A stretch of DNA of 64,000 bases from JANXQG01 sp963824275 (GCA_963824275.1 CAWGOT010000003.1:930001-994000); one strand, 5' to 3'. Positions 46,795-61,007 are shown, counted from the stretch's first letter. Notes: a model not told the origin generated them from the sequence alone. Made by a program: numbers and translations.

Positions 46795-49700
46795 ATGTCG
46801 TTCATTCGTCTCATCCTGCTCTCGGTCCGCCATTTCTGGAAAATGAACGTGGCGGTCGCCTGCGGCGTGGCCGTCGGCACGGCCGTGCTCACCGGGGCCC
46901 TGCTCGTCGGCGACTCCATGCAGGGCAGCCTCCGCGACCTCGTGCTGGCAGGCTGGGCCGCATCGACGAAGTGCTGGTTGCCGACCACTTCTTCCGCGAG
47001 CAACTGGCCGACGAGAAATCGTCCGGCAGCCGCGCGGCGCCGGCCATCCTCTATTCGGCCAGCCTGGAAACCGTGGACCCGGCGCCGCCGGCCCGCATGG
47101 ACCAGGTCAATCTTATCGGCTGCGACCAGCGCTTCTGGGAACTCGGCAACGGCAACCCGCCCGCACCGCTGAAACGTGACGAGATCATCCTCAACGAACC
47201 GGTAGCGCGATCGCTCGGCCTGAAAGAGGGCGACTCGGTGATGCTCGACCTGCCCAAGACCGGCGGCATCCCGGCGGAAAGCGCGTTCGGCCGCAAGCGG
47301 GTCTCGGTCGATACCATGCGGCTGAAGGTCGCCCGCGTGATCCCGGCCGAGGGCCTGGGCCGCTTCGGTCTGCGGCCCAATCAGCGGGTGCCGCGGAACG
47401 CCTACGTTTCCCTCGCCGCTTTGCAGACGCAACTCCAAGAGCCCGGCCGCGCCAACGCGATCTTCCGCCCGAAACCGTCGCGCCGGCCTGCCCTGGCATC
47501 CGCAATTGGCCGACTACGGCATCCACGTCGAGCCTTCGCCGCTGGGCTATGTGCAGTTGACGACCGACCAGATGATCTTCCCGCCGGCCGTCGAGCAGGC
47601 CCTGCTCAAGCAACTTGGCGGAATGGACGTGCAGCCAACCTTGACCTATCTGGCCAACAGCATCACCTGCGGAAACCTGGAAGTGCCCTACTCGACCATC
47701 ACGGCGATCGACTTCCAGGACAAGCCGCCCTTAGGTCCCTTCGTCGCTGCCGAGGGCTCTCCCGTGCCCAAACTGGGCGACGATCAAATCGCCTTGAACA
47801 CCTGGGCTGCGGACCGATTGAAGGCCAAGGTGGGCGACACGATCCGCGTCGCGTACTTCGAGCCCGAGAGCACGTTTGGGCTGCTTCAAGAGCACACGGT
47901 CGATCTGCGACTGGCGGCGATCGTGAAGCTCGAAGGGGCCGCCGCCGACAAGGCCCTCACGCCGACCGTTCGCGGCCTGACCGACAAGAACACGATCGAA
48001 GACTGGGATCTGCCTTTCGAGATCCAGCGGGGACGGATCAAGCCGGAAGACGACCGCTATTGGAACCGGTACGGCGCAACGCCCAAGGCGTTCGTCTCGC
48101 TGGCCACGGGGCGGCGGCTGTGGGAGAGCCGTTTCGGGCAGACGACCGCGCTACGGATTCGGCCTGCGCCGGGCGATACGGCGGAAAAAGCCGCCCACGT
48201 GTTCGCCGAACAACTCGACCTCGACCCGGTGGCACAGGGGTTCGTCTTCCGGCCGATCAAGGAACAGGCCCTCAAGGCCGCGGCCGGCACAACGCCCTTC
48301 GGAGTGCTTTTCCTGTCTTTCAGTTTCTTCGTAATTGCCGCGGCGGTAATGCTCGTCGTGCTCTTATTCCGTTTGGGGATCGAGCAACGTGCGAAACACG
48401 TAGGGCTGCTCTTGGCCCTGGGGTTTCGTCCCCGGCAGATCACGCGGCTTCTGGCGGGCGAGGGCCTGTTGGTGGCCCTCGCGGGAAGCCTCGTCGGCAC
48501 ACTGGCTGGAGTGGGCTACGCGGCGCTCATGCTCTACGGGCTGCGAACCTGGTGGCTGCCCGCCATCGGCACGCCCTTCCTCACGTTGCACGTCTCCTGG
48601 GAAAGCCCTGCGATGGGGCTGGCCAGCGGCCTGCTGATGGCCTTGGCGGCGATCTGGCTTGCCGTACGCCGCATGGGCCGAATCGCCCCGCGGCGGTTGT
48701 TGGCCGGAGAAGTCGGGAAGGCGGAGGGCGGGAGGCGGAAAAAGTACTCAGTACTCAGTACTCAGTGCTCAGCACCCGGTGCAGAGTCTCTTGCAGCTCG
48801 TCTCAAATCTCAAATCTCAAATCTCAAACTCCCCGCTCCCCGCTTCCTGCTCCCCACGTTGCTCCTCCTCCTCGCCCTCGTTCCCGGCATGATACTCCCC
48901 CTGCTTAAGCTGGGTGAAGACGCACAAGGCGGCGCTTTCTTCGGGGCGGGCTCGCTCACACTTCTCTCGCTGCTGGCGCTGGTCTACCTGCAACTCCGCC
49001 GCGGCGCGACCGGGCCGGCGGTGGCCCTCGGGCGAGGAAATCGTGCTGCGCATGTCGCTTCGCAATGCGGCCCGCAACCCCGGCCGCAGCGCCCTGGCCA
49101 TCGGACTGACGGCCTCGGCCTGCTTCTTGATTGCGGCGGTGAGCGTGTTCCGCGTCGACCCCGCCCGGCAGGCCGCCGATCGAGAGAGCGGCAGCGGCGG
49201 CTTCACGCTCATCGGCCAGAGCCAATCGCCGATCTACTTCGACCTCGATACGCCCCAGGGCCGAAAGGAAACCGGCTTCGATCCCGACCAGGAGAAGCTC
49301 TTGTCCGGTTGCCGTTTCTATGCCTTCCGCGTCAAACCGGGCGACGAGGCAAGCTGCTTGAACCTCTATCAACCACTGCAACCGCGCCTGCTCGGCGTGG
49401 GCCGAAAATTCATCGACCGCGGCGGCTTCGCCTGGGCCGACGCACCAGATATACGCAACCCGTGGCAAGTGCTCGCCTCCGAGCCTCCGAAAGACGCGCA
49501 GCCGGTCCCTGTCGTGCTCGATCAGACGACCGCCAACTACGCCCTCAATCTCTGGAACGGGCGCGGCGAGAAGTGGACCATCCAGGATGCCCACGATCGG
49601 CAGCTCCCGCTTCAAGTGGCCGGACTGCTGAAAGACAGCATCTTCCAGGGCGATCTGCTCGTGGGCGATGACGATCTGCACCGCTACGATCCGGCGACGG

Positions 49701-50299
49701 TCGGCTACCGCTATTTCCTCATCGAGACGCCGCCCGGTCAGGCACCTGCCGTGCAACAGATCTTGCGACAGAAGCTGGGCGATTTCGACGTGACGAAGGC
49801 CAAGGATCTGTACACGGGGTTGGTCCAACAGGCCCTGCAACAGAAGCTGGGCGACTACGGCTTCCTATCCGAAACGACGGTCGATCGGCTCAGCACCTTG
49901 GCTGCCGTGCAGAACACATACCTCGCGACTTTTCAAAGTCTCGGCGGGCTGGGGCTCTTGCTGGGCACGATCGGGCTGGCGGTGGTGCAATGGCGGAACA
50001 TCTTGGAGCGGCGGGGCGAACTGGCCCTGCTCCGCGCAGCCGGTTTCCCCGCGCGGACCTTGGCCATGCTCGTGGCGATGGAGAACGTGTTGCTCCTCTT
50101 GCTCGGGCTTGGCGTCGGGCTCTTGGCCGCGCTGGTGGCCGTCTTGCCGCACCTTATCGGCCGCGGCGCCGCCGTGCCCTTCGGACTCCTGGCCGGCATC
50201 TTCGCCCTGGTTATCGTCGCCGGCCTTGCCGCCAGTCTCGCGGCGGTCCGCGGCGTATTGCGGGCACCGATCCTGGCTGCCTTGCGCGAAGAGCGATAG
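46795..50299 (+). CDS. Giant FtsX-like ABC permease (three or more frameshifts)
   Basis: About 1167 residues after joining frames near 46953, 47480 and 49032. Helix 1 (VAVACGVAVGTAVLTGALLV), a large periplasmic domain (about 50-490), an FtsX core (SFFVIAAAVMLVVLLFRLGI, LLLALGFRPRQITRLLAGEG), a cytoplasmic linker carrying low-complexity repeats, a second periplasmic domain and a second FtsX core (LGLLLGTIGLAVVQWRNILE, RRGELALLRAAGFPARTLAM). The double-FtsX plan is that of single-chain LolC/LolE-like or MacB-type permeases; it pairs with the ATPase upstream. Confidence 0.8.
48742..48852. repeat. Low-complexity repeats inside the permease gene
   Basis: Three successive simple repeats: ACTCAGT units (48745-48775), CAAATCT units (about 48805-48830) and CCGCTCC units (to 48852). 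They encode an odd KKYSVLSTQ / LKSQISNLK stretch between two membrane regions. Confidence 0.7.
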
Positions 50300-50307
50300 G
50301 CCGAACA

Positions 50308-51183
50308 CTATACGATCTTCTTCACGTCTTTGCCCGTTACCGGACTGAAACGCTCGTCGGGCAGGACCATGGCGGTGATCCGCAGGCCGAACTTGTCGCC
50401 GACCTTTACCGCCTCGCCGGAGGCCACGGCCTGACTGCCGACCTCCAGCTCGAGCATCTCTTCGCACGACTTGTCGAATTGGATGATCGAGCCCGGCCCG
50501 AGCTCGACGATGCGGCTGAGCTTCTGCCGCTTCTCCGCCAGGGTGACGATGACCGGCACCTTGATCCGCAAGAGACTCCGCGTGTAGGGCGGCAGGTCGC
50601 CGGACGTAATCGGCAAGGTCGGCTTCTCGAACCGCTTGGGCTGCCCGATGAGATCCTTCGCCTCGCGCGGCGGAGCGGCAAACAGACCGTCGGGATTCGG
50701 CACCGGCCAGAGGATGCCGATCGTGCCCGAGGGCTGACCGCCACGGCTCACCGAAAGCGGCACGACGACCGCATCTTGCGGCACGCCGCCCCGGCCCAGC
50801 GCATCGGCCAGGCTGATGACCCAGCGGGCACTGAAATCGTGGGCGATCCAGGTTTCCGGCAGCAGGTTCATGCCCAATTCCTGGGCCAGCGTTGCCAGCT
50901 TGCTCTCGCCGGTGGGGTCCGGCTGGACACACCATGTCGGCACAAGCCCCTTGCCCGCGGGGATCGTCATTACGACGGCCGTCCGGTCCGTCTTCAGCAG
51001 CACGATCAGCCCCGTGCCCTTGAGATCCAACTGCGGTGAAGCCGAATTGAGCGTGACTTGCGGGCCCAAGGCGAGCTGCAACTCGCCGTCGAAAGCGCGG
51101 GCCAGCGAGGCGCCCGCTTCTTCGGCGCCAGCCTTGCAGGCGGCGAGAACATCGGCAGCGAATTGCGGAAGGGCCTCAGGCAT
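50308..51183 (-). CDS. SpoA (FliN/YscQ-type) domain protein
   Basis: 291 residues from ATG 51183. The N-terminal two thirds (about 1-200) are of unknown fold; the C-terminal SpoA domain reads LLRIKVPVIVTLAEKRQKLS, IVELGPGSIIQFDKSCEEML, AVKVGDKFGLRITAM, as in FliN switch proteins and type III secretion C-rings. No flagellar or secretion genes are near, so a stand-alone planctomycete FliN-like role is likely. Confidence 0.8.
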   Translation of the reverse strand: MPEALPQFAADVLAACKAGAEEAGASLARAFDGELQLALGPQVTLNSASPQLDLKGTGLIVLLKTDRTAVVMTIPAGKGLVPTWCVQPDPTGESKLATLAQELGMNLLPETWIAHDFSARWVISLADALGRGGVPQDAVVVPLSVSRGGQPSGTIGILWPVPNPDGLFAAPPREAKDLIGQPKRFEKPTLPITSGDLPPYTRSLLRIKVPVIVTLAEKRQKLSRIVELGPGSIIQFDKSCEEMLELEVGSQAVASGEAVKVGDKFGLRITAMVLPDERFSPVTGKDVKKIV

Positions 51184-51518
51184 GTGACTCTTGCTCCCCT
51201 CTCCCCACGGGAGAGGGGCAGGGGGTGAGGGCAACGGTTGTTTTGGGCTTCCAAGGGGACTTCTCCTCTGTTAGTCGGCAGCTTTGGCGGTAAACTTTAT
51301 CTAATCGTTAAAGTCGACTGATTTGGCGCGAATTTCGAGGTTCGCGCGGAGACGGCGCTTAGGAGTATACGTTATTTTCGTAAGTGTCAAGCAGACGCGA
51401 TTTGGGGCAGGCTTGCAGCCGCTTTGCACGAAGGAATACAATGGCCGCATCGGGCCACAGCGCGTTTCCTACGACCTCAAGCTGCGCTTGCGGACCGTTT
51501 GTTTAATAGAGCAACACG
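51184..51518. other. Intergenic region with a hairpin repeat
   Basis: Holds CCCCTCTCCCC ACG GGAGAGGGG (51196-51218), a common dispersed hairpin type. The remaining 300 bp, including the divergent promoters, show no gene. Confidence 0.5.
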
Positions 51519-53142
51519 ATGCACGACGAGCATACTCACCATCGCCTGAAACCCCTTTTCGGCTGGTCGCTGGTTCTGATCCTTGCGGGCGGGGGCGCTG
51601 TTTCTCGGCGCGTTGGTGGCGGGATACGCCGGGCTACGGCTCGCCGAAGCGATTGTCCCACTGCCTTCCGAATCCAGTGTGGTCAAACAGTCGCTCATGC
51701 CTGTCCTTCGCCTTGCGATTTGTTTCTCACTCGCTGGCGCCGTCATCGGTTTTCTCCTGACCTTCTTGGCGGCGAAACGGCTACTGGACGACAGGCTCCC
51801 CCGCACAGCGACACGGTTCGCGATGGCAGTTCTTCCATCGGTAGCGGTCGTGTTCATCATGGCAGGCATGGGCGTACCGATGGTATCTGATCTCACGCGA
51901 TCTGGATGCGGAACTGGCGAAGATCAGGGCAGCCGGGGAACCAACCTGCGCCGCGGATCTGTCTTGGTACCGGCCGGCCAGTCCGGCCGAACTTGAAAAT
52001 GGGGAGGCATTCCTGAAGGCATTCTCCCTCCTCGACCGAGACGTTGATTCGCAGTGCCCGATTCGCTTGCACAACCCTCCGTCAGACGAAAACATGTGGC
52101 CTGATATCGAGGGAGCCGAGCCCTTGTTGCAGCGCAACGAACAGTGCCTGAATCTGCTGCATGCGGCTGCGGCAAGAACTGGTGGGACGCGATATCCGCT
52201 CGTCTCCAACGGTCGAAACCCCGTGCCGATTCCGGACCCGGACGACCGGGCCTACACCGCCGCGAGACTCTTGGCACTGGAAGCGTGTATTCGGGAATCC
52301 CACGGCGATGGGCGCGGTGCGGGGCAAGCGATACAGGCGATCTTCGCATTGGCGAGTTCGTTCGAGAACGAGCCAGACATTTTCTCGTATGGTACGAGAG
52401 CCAGTTGTGAGCGGCTTGCATCGGAAACACTCGTCAGCCTGTTGCCTTGTGGGGACATGAGTCGGAGGATCTTGACCGTTTCAAGGCGAGCTTGTCCCGT
52501 CCGGACCGGCTGGAGGGGCTTTACCGCGCGATGGTTGGCTGGCGGATGGTGCCCATCGGAATCATGCAGAGAATGACGTCCAGCGAGATGTCGCCAATCT
52601 GGGGATTGGGGTCAGTCGTCAAGGCTGAACAGCGGGCGGATCTGGTTCGTTATCTGCGATACGACGCGCAATTGCTCCAGTGCATCAAGCGTCCTTGGCC
52701 CGAGTCGGCGCAGACCGAAAAAAAGCTGCGCGACGATCTCCGGGCAGCCTATGGCCATTCGCGGTACGGCGAGATTTTCTATCCGTTGACTTCCAACCAG
52801 CCCCGCTTGATGAATCAGTTCCTTGCAGAACCGCTGAAAGCGGACGCACGAGCCCAGGCTACCCGCATCCTCATATCGGTCGAGCAGTACCGCCGCCGCA
52901 ACAAGTGCCTGCCCGAGACAATCGACGGCCTGATCCCGCAGTACCTGAGCGAAATTCCCAAAGACCCCTTCGCTGACCATCCCCTCCGGTTTCTGCGCGA
53001 GGGCAAAGAGGCTGTTGCAATTTATAGTGTAGGGCCCGACGGCACGGCCGACCACCCACAGAACGATGACATTTTCGTTCGCATGGATTACTCAGCAGAG
53101 AACGCGGTTGTTGCAAAAAGACGTGCCAAGGGAGCAGAGTAG
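51519..53142 (+). CDS. Hypothetical membrane protein of planctomycete type (three frameshifts)
   Basis: About 541 residues once frames are joined near 51597 (extra G), 51899 and 52443. N-terminal helices (LFGWSLVLILAGG, LRLAICFSLAGAVIGFLLTF, FAMAVLPSVAVVFIMAGMGV), then a long soluble helical domain (PDDRAYTAARLLALEACIRE, QATRILISVEQYRRRNKCLP) ending in YSVGPDGTADHPQNDDIFV, a tail typical of uncharacterised planctomycete proteins. Function unknown. Confidence 0.6.
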
Positions 53143-53259
53143 CGACTCGCAGGGTCTATTGATCAAGTAGATCGATGGGGCTGGACTGAGGTGTTTCCCC
53201 GCCTTCCTCCAAAGGTTACAATTCTCGTAGACTCGCAACCAAGCAGGAAGGCACAAATC

Positions 53260-55565
53260 GTGGCCAAGAAGAAAAAGAAAGCGAACAAGGCCGGCAGCCC
53301 CAAGCCGCAGCGACAGGGCTTCACTCCCTCCGCATCGGCCTCCATGGAAGGACTTCTGCGAAAATTCACCTCCGGTCGCGGAAAACCTCGCAACCCCCTG
53401 GCCATCGCCCAGGAAATCGCCGACCTTGCCTGGGAGGCCCAACGCCCGCAAGACCAAGCCGAACTGGCACGGCAGGCACTGACCGTGTCGCCCGACTGCG
53501 CCGATGCCTACGTGATCCTCGCCAACCAGGCCGCGTCCCGCGACCAGACCCGGCAACTGCTGGAAGAGGCCGTCGCCGCGGGCCAAAGGGCCATCGGCCC
53601 TAAGACCTTCGAGACGGCAACCGGCCACTTCTGGCTCGATCAACGCACCCGCCCCTTCATGCGCGCCAAGCTCGGTTTGGCCCAATGTCTCTGGGAATCG
53701 GGCCAGCGGGCCCAGGCAGTGGACCATTATGCGGAAATGCTGCGGCTCAATCCCGGCGACAACCAGGGCGTCCGCTTCCTGCTCCTGGGCGGTCTCGTGG
53801 ATTTGGACCGCGATGAGGAAGCCCAGCACCTGCTGCAACGGTACGAGCACGATGCCTCCGCCGAATGGGCCTACACAACCGCCTTGCTGGCCTTTCGCCG
53901 CGAGGGCGATTCGACCATCTCCCGCACTCTGCTGCGTGCCGCCTACGACACGAATCGGCACGTTCCCGATTACCTCACCGGCAACAAGAGCCTGCCGCCC
54001 GTTCCGCCCTCGTACATCAGCCTCGGCGGCGAGGACGAGGCGGTGAGCTATGCCGCCCAGTTCCTCCGCACGTGGCGGAGTTCGGCGGGGGCGATCCCCT
54101 GGCTGCGAAAGACGCTCCAGGTGTCGCTGCCGCAGCCGGCAAAACCCCGCAAGCCGGCCTGGTCGCTGTTCCGCGAGAGGTTCCTCCGCCTGCCGCAGGT
54201 TGACGGCGAGATCTGGCAACTCGATGTCTGCCGCCTGCCGCTTACGCCAACCGACGGCAAGAGCTATCGTCCGCCCTGGGCCTTGGTGCTTTGGAACCGC
54301 ACCGAAGACCAGATTCTCTCGTTCGAGGCCGGCGATGCCCAGCCCTCGGCGGGCGAGGCCTGGGACGTGCTGATCGAGGCCTTGCTGCGTCCCCGCGCCG
54401 GCGAACCGCACCGGCCGGCGGAGATTCAGTTCGCGGCGCAAGACCTTCCTCAAGTCCTGGCAGGAGAAGCTCCGTCAGATCGGCATCCGCTGCCGGCTTT
54501 GCGACGAGTTGGACGGCTTGGACCGCGTGCTGGAGGACCTGCTGCCCGCCTCAACCAGCGTGCGGCGGTTCCTGGAAGGGCCGGAAACGCCGGTCTCGGT
54601 CGATCTCGACGAACTGGCCTCGCTGCCGCAGAACATGGGCGAGTCGTGGCAGGCCGACGTCCGCCGCCTGCCGGGCTGGCTGGAGCAGGGTAGCGAATTG
54701 CTGCGTCCCTGGGCCTCGCTCGTCACCAGCCGCGACGAGCATACCGTGCTCACCCAGAACCTCACCATGGATTCGCCGCCCGATACGTGGATCTGGAAGA
54801 ATGTCGTCGACGCCATGCACCGCCCTTTGATGGGCGAACCGCATCGGCCGGGGATTGTGGAAGTCAGCAGCGACGCCTTCCAGCGCGGTGCTGTACGACC
54901 CGCTGGATGCGATCGGCGTGCGATGCGTGGTGGCCGATGACCTGGAACAGATCGACGAGATCTTCCGCCAGCTCGGCAAGTTCCTTTCCGGCGGCAGGGC
55001 CTCGCCGCCGCTGGTCGAGGTGCCCGGCGTGCGGCTTGACGACATCCGCGGTTTCTACGCAGCAGCGGCCGATTTTTATCGTGCCGCCCCTTGGCGGCTC
55101 GTGCCCGGCGACACCACGCTCAAGATCGAATGCCGGAAGTTCAACACGCACACCTGGTATGGAGTGGTCATGGGCCAGAGTGGCCTGGTGTTGGGTCTGG
55201 CCCTGTATGAAGACCTTGACATGCTCAAGCGGTTGTTTGCCGGGACGGCCAGCGACGACGACATGTCGCGGAAAACCACGGGGCTCTCCGTGATGTTTGG
55301 CGAGGCCTTTGAGATCCCCATCGCCGATCTCGACGCCAGCGAACGCCACGACTGGCCCGTCGCCGGCCCCGAAGCCTATCCCAATCCGATTTACGTGAAT
55401 CCCGGCCGCTCGATGCGGCCGCCCTTGGCCTGGGAGTTGGAACTGCTGGAGGGCTGCCTGCGGGCGATTCCCGAATTCCTGCAAAGCGGCGCCGCCAGTG
55501 CGATGATCACCGCACCGGGCTCGCGCGGCACTTTGACGTTGCAGTTGTCGCAGATGAAGGACTGA
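53260..55565 (+). CDS. TPR protein with DUF6930-like C-terminal domains (two frameshifts)
   Basis: GTG 53260 follows AGGAAGG. A Lys-rich start (AKKKKKANKAG) precedes TPR-like helices (about 40-240: AELARQALTVSPDCADAYVI, QAVDHYAEMLRLNPGDNQGV), a middle domain (WALVLWNRTEDQILSFEAGD) and a C-terminal domain (GFYAAAADFYRAAPWRLVPG, WYGVVMGQSGLVLGLALYED) resembling DUF6930. Frames join near 54439 and 54887; about 768 residues. Function unknown; the Lys patch could bind nucleic acid. Confidence 0.65.
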
Positions 55566-55994
55566 TAAGGAGTGCGAGGGCTTGCCGTCGCTTTTCAAAA
55601 TTCAAAACGCGTAGCCTGTAGAATTGGTCGCAAGGTTCTGGCAGTCTTAAAAAGCGCGACCCGGCAACGCCGGGTGCCCGAGCCCTCGCACTCCAAAGGA
55701 CGTGCAAAACCTGTTTGCCGTGCGTCGATCGTTTGTCGACCGCCTGCCAGTTGTCAACATCGCCCAGGTTGGTCCCCAACGCACCCTTCGTTGCCAACTC
55801 CCCATCAACCTCCCGCCAACACGCAGCCAACGATTTTTCCACGCGAAATTTCAGTCGCTTGCCTGACGTAACCCTTTACGTTATAAATACCTTACGTCAA
55901 TCGTCCAATTCCTTGCCGACATTTTCCCTCTGGCTTGTTACTACTACTACTATGTATAAAGAATAGATAATAGATAGGATAAGCAGGGTCTGCA
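55566..55994. other. Intergenic region upstream of uvrA
   Basis: Contains an inverted repeat GGAGTGCGAGGGCT (55569) / AGCCCTCGCACTCC (55681-55694), the TGACGTAA palindrome below, and an AT-rich run of TAC and ATAG repeats (55937-55980). No gene supported. Confidence 0.5.
55864..55899. promoter_or_regulatory. Palindrome TGACGTAA N20 TTACGTCA upstream of uvrA
   Basis: Perfect 8-bp arms (55864-55871 and 55892-55899) with an internal TTTACGTTATAAA. AT-rich in a GC-rich genome and about 100 bp before uvrA, so it may be an operator. It is not a LexA box that I recognise. Confidence 0.4.
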
Positions 55995-58591
<2,597 letters not shown>

Positions 58592-58799
58592 GAATAGCCC
58601 AGCGATTTATCGCTGGGTCGCTGAGCCGGTAGATCGGAGTAGTCCCAGAGGCACGAATGAGGCGGCTATCCTCGCGATGATCTGGGCGGGAAGCAATCAG
58701 TTTGCAGTTCTGGTAGAATGGGGACCGTTGCCGGTCATTCGGACGGCGTGTCCGAAAGAGCGTGTCTTATTGCCTCCATAGAATGCCCAAGCACGACCG

Positions 58800-59170
58800 A
58801 TGAACGATGTAACAGGTATGGAATTCGATTGGCTCGGTACCGACCGATGGGGATATATCGGAATCTTCTCGTCTGCGGGATTCGGTCCCGTTCCGCAGGC
58901 CGCTCTAAACTGCCTATCCTCGGCGGTGGTCGGCCGTTCGGAGATCACGGGTCTTGCACCGACTGGATTATGGCTGCTGAGCGCGGCCTGTTTGCGTTTG
59001 ATTGGAAGCACTGGAAAGGTCCATACATGGTGCTCGCTGTTCCAAGCGTTCCAATACGTTGTGATGTGGTAGCCGATCCCGAGATTACGCGCGTCGCTAG
59101 GCGAATAGTCTTTGATCTAGACTTCTCAATAGCCAGTTCGATCCACGTAACCACTGAGAATCAAGGTTGA
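58800..59170 (+). CDS. Small immunity-protein-like hypothetical (frameshifted)
   Basis: Begins MNDVTGMEFDWLGTDRWGYI and, after a shift near 58960, continues DWIMAAERGLFAFDWKHWKG, YMVLAVPSVPIRCD and a short tail; about 123 residues. Acidic-aromatic composition resembles single-domain immunity proteins, but this is only a resemblance. An isolated gene after uvrA; the 58592-58799 gap holds nothing recognised. Confidence 0.4.
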
Positions 59171-59221
59171 GGCAAGCCCCAACCAGAATGAAGTGGGACA
59201 TCGGCCCAAGATCCGAAACGC

Positions 59222-59899
59222 TCACAAGCGGCGTGTATGCCCGGCAAGGTCCGCCTGCCAGACCGTTCCCGATGTGACATCAAGTGCCGTCAGCCATCCG
59301 CCGCGCACGCAGTTGGTGTCGATGCACTTCATGAATCCGAGATCGAGAATGTTCCCGGATCGTTGCGAGGAATGGCCGGCAATCACGGTTTTTCCGGAGC
59401 AATGCGGCTTCGTGTCCCGGTGGCACACTCGCCATCGTAGAGCAAGTCCGGGTTGATCGAGCATCGGCACTTCAGGTAGGTATCCGGCATGCACAAAAAT
59501 GAACGCGTCCGTTTCGAAGTACGCGCGTGCGTTACGAAGAAAGTCCAGATGGGAAACTGGAATCAAGGAGGCTGCAAAAGGAAGCGGGCTGCCCGGATCC
59601 CATCCGTAGGAGCGAACCGTCTCGGTCCCGCCATTTTGCAGCCAGCGGGGCAATCGATCGGCATGTTCGATTGCATCAAGAAGCATCTCTTCATGATCGC
59701 CGAGTATCATAACCAACGAACAGATCTTGGACAAAGCGATCATCTCGTCGATCACCCGGCGCGTACCGGGGCCACGATCGATGGCATCTCCAAGTTGGAC
59801 AATGGTGTCCTCGGCATGCGGATCCAGCTTCTCAAGCAACGCCATGAACGCTGCAGAGCAGCCGTGGATATCTCCTATCGCAATCGTCTGTGTACTCAA
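59222..59899 (-). CDS. Calcineurin-like metallophosphatase (PrpA/ApaH type)
   Basis: 225 residues, intact. Metal-site motifs in order: AIGDIHGCSAAF, QLGDAIDRGPGT, MILGDHEEML (usually GNHE), VHAGY, and VIAGHSS. Small bacterial Ser/Thr-phosphatase or dinucleoside-tetraphosphatase-like enzyme. The Asn-to-Asp change in GNHE is unusual and may affect metal or phosphate binding. Confidence 0.85.
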   Translation of the reverse strand: MSTQTIAIGDIHGCSAAFMALLEKLDPHAEDTIVQLGDAIDRGPGTRRVIDEMIALSKICSLVMILGDHEEMLLDAIEHADRLPRWLQNGGTETVRSYGWDPGSPLPFAASLIPVSHLDFLRNARAYFETDAFIFVHAGYLPEVPMLDQPGLALRWRVCHRDTKPHCSGKTVIAGHSSQRSGNILDLGFMKCIDTNCVRGGWLTALDVTSGTVWQADLAGHTRRL

Positions 59900-60164
59900 A
59901 TCGAGATCCCCACACTACCCCTGCATGCCACGTTCGCGACCCAGCCGGGACCGATTCAATATTCAATCGACCGCCGAGATCCATGCGACTAGCTAGTCCT
60001 GCAATTTGAAGTTATTCCTGCCCGTCGATTTCAAGATCGACGCTACCTTGATTATACGCGAATCTCCGGTTTCAGGGAGTGCTAGCACGTCCGGTCCAAT
60101 CCCCGCCAGTGCCGGGCAACCCGCGTGGGGTCCAAGAAATGCGAAAGCCTGCTATAATATCGGA

Positions 60165-60488
60165 ATGTCTATGCTGAGCACGCGCCGATCTGCCATTATC
60201 CTGTGGACCGTTGTCTCCACGATTTTGATCGAGGCCCTTACGATCTATCTGCGATTCGGCCGCGGGGTCAATGCCACTGAGTTCAACAGGACCGCCCCGC
60301 TGCTCTTGCAGATCCACCACATGTTCTATAGCATCCCACTGCTGCTGGCCGTGCCGTTTCTCTGGGGGAAGCCCGGGCTGAGCAGCGCGCTTGTGGGCAT
60401 CGCCTTGGGCTTGATCCTCAGCGACCTCTCGCATCACTTCCTGGTGCTGCCGTTGACTGTCGGCAACACGGGCTGGCACTGGCCTTGA
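60165..60488 (+). CDS. Small membrane protein (107 aa)
   Basis: Three hydrophobic helices (SAIILWTVVSTILIEALTIY, IHHMFYSIPLLLAVPFLWG, ALVGIALGLILSDLSHHFL), ending LTVGNTGWHWP. TATAAT at 60153-60158 lies 6 bp before the ATG, so the transcript may be leaderless. A decayed copy of its last codons occurs near 61270-61308. Confidence 0.65.
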   Translation: MSMLSTRRSAIILWTVVSTILIEALTIYLRFGRGVNATEFNRTAPLLLQIHHMFYSIPLLLAVPFLWGKPGLSSALVGIALGLILSDLSHHFLVLPLTVGNTGWHWP

Positions 60489-60493
60489 CGTGC

Positions 60494-60793
60494 TTAAGGC
60501 AAGCGTGCCCGCCACTTCGCAGGATCTCGAGAATTGTGGAAAACTCCGTAGATTGTAACGGTGTCCTCCGAATAGGCGTACAAGATTGCAAACGGAAATC
60601 GGCGGACCAGCGCCCTGCGATAGTGACGCTCGACGACGCCGCACATTTCGGGGTTGCGTTGAATCGAACGAATGCGGGCGTCGACCGCACGCATGAACTC
60701 GAAACCAAGACCGGTCTGACGTTGCTCGTACCATCCAAGAGCCTCGTCGATATCGGCCTCGGCGGCATCGAGAATGACCAACTTAGCGAGCAT
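60494..60793 (-). CDS. ParE/RelE-type toxin
   Basis: 99 residues: VILDAAEADIDEALGWYEQR, FEFMRAVDARIRSIQRNPEM and RRFPFAILYAYSEDTVTIYG are the conserved ParE fold segments. Start overlaps the antitoxin stop by 11 bp. ParE toxins inhibit gyrase; RelE relatives cut mRNA on ribosomes. The pair is complete. Confidence 0.85.
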   Translation of the reverse strand: MLAKLVILDAAEADIDEALGWYEQRQTGLGFEFMRAVDARIRSIQRNPEMCGVVERHYRRALVRRFPFAILYAYSEDTVTIYGVFHNSRDPAKWRARLP

Positions 60794-61007
60794 GTCGGGC
60801 CAGAATCCTCTGTTTCGCTTCTTCCCATGTGCTTGCCAGGCCCGGATTATGAGCGTACTCGGCCTCCCGACGGGCCAACTCCTCCTTCTGCCAACCGGGC
60901 AGCGGCAGGCTCTCCGATTCGGCAGCAATGCTATCCCAAAGATCTTCGACAAGTTGAATCCTCTCGGGCAATGTCAAATTCAGCAGGCCGGCAATTTGTT
61001 GATCCAT
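60783..61007 (-). CDS. Addiction-module antitoxin, PF09720-type
   Basis: 74 residues with LTLPERIQLVEDLWDSIAAE and the usual LPLPGWQKEELARREAEY stretch. First gene of the toxin-antitoxin pair. Confidence 0.85.
   Translation of the reverse strand: MDQQIAGLLNLTLPERIQLVEDLWDSIAAESESLPLPGWQKEELARREAEYAHNPGLASTWEEAKQRILARHAR

Noticed and set aside
50308..51183. Flagellar or type III secretion locus because of the FliN-like SpoA domain
   Set aside because: No other flagellar or secretion gene is nearby; a single SpoA protein is not enough.
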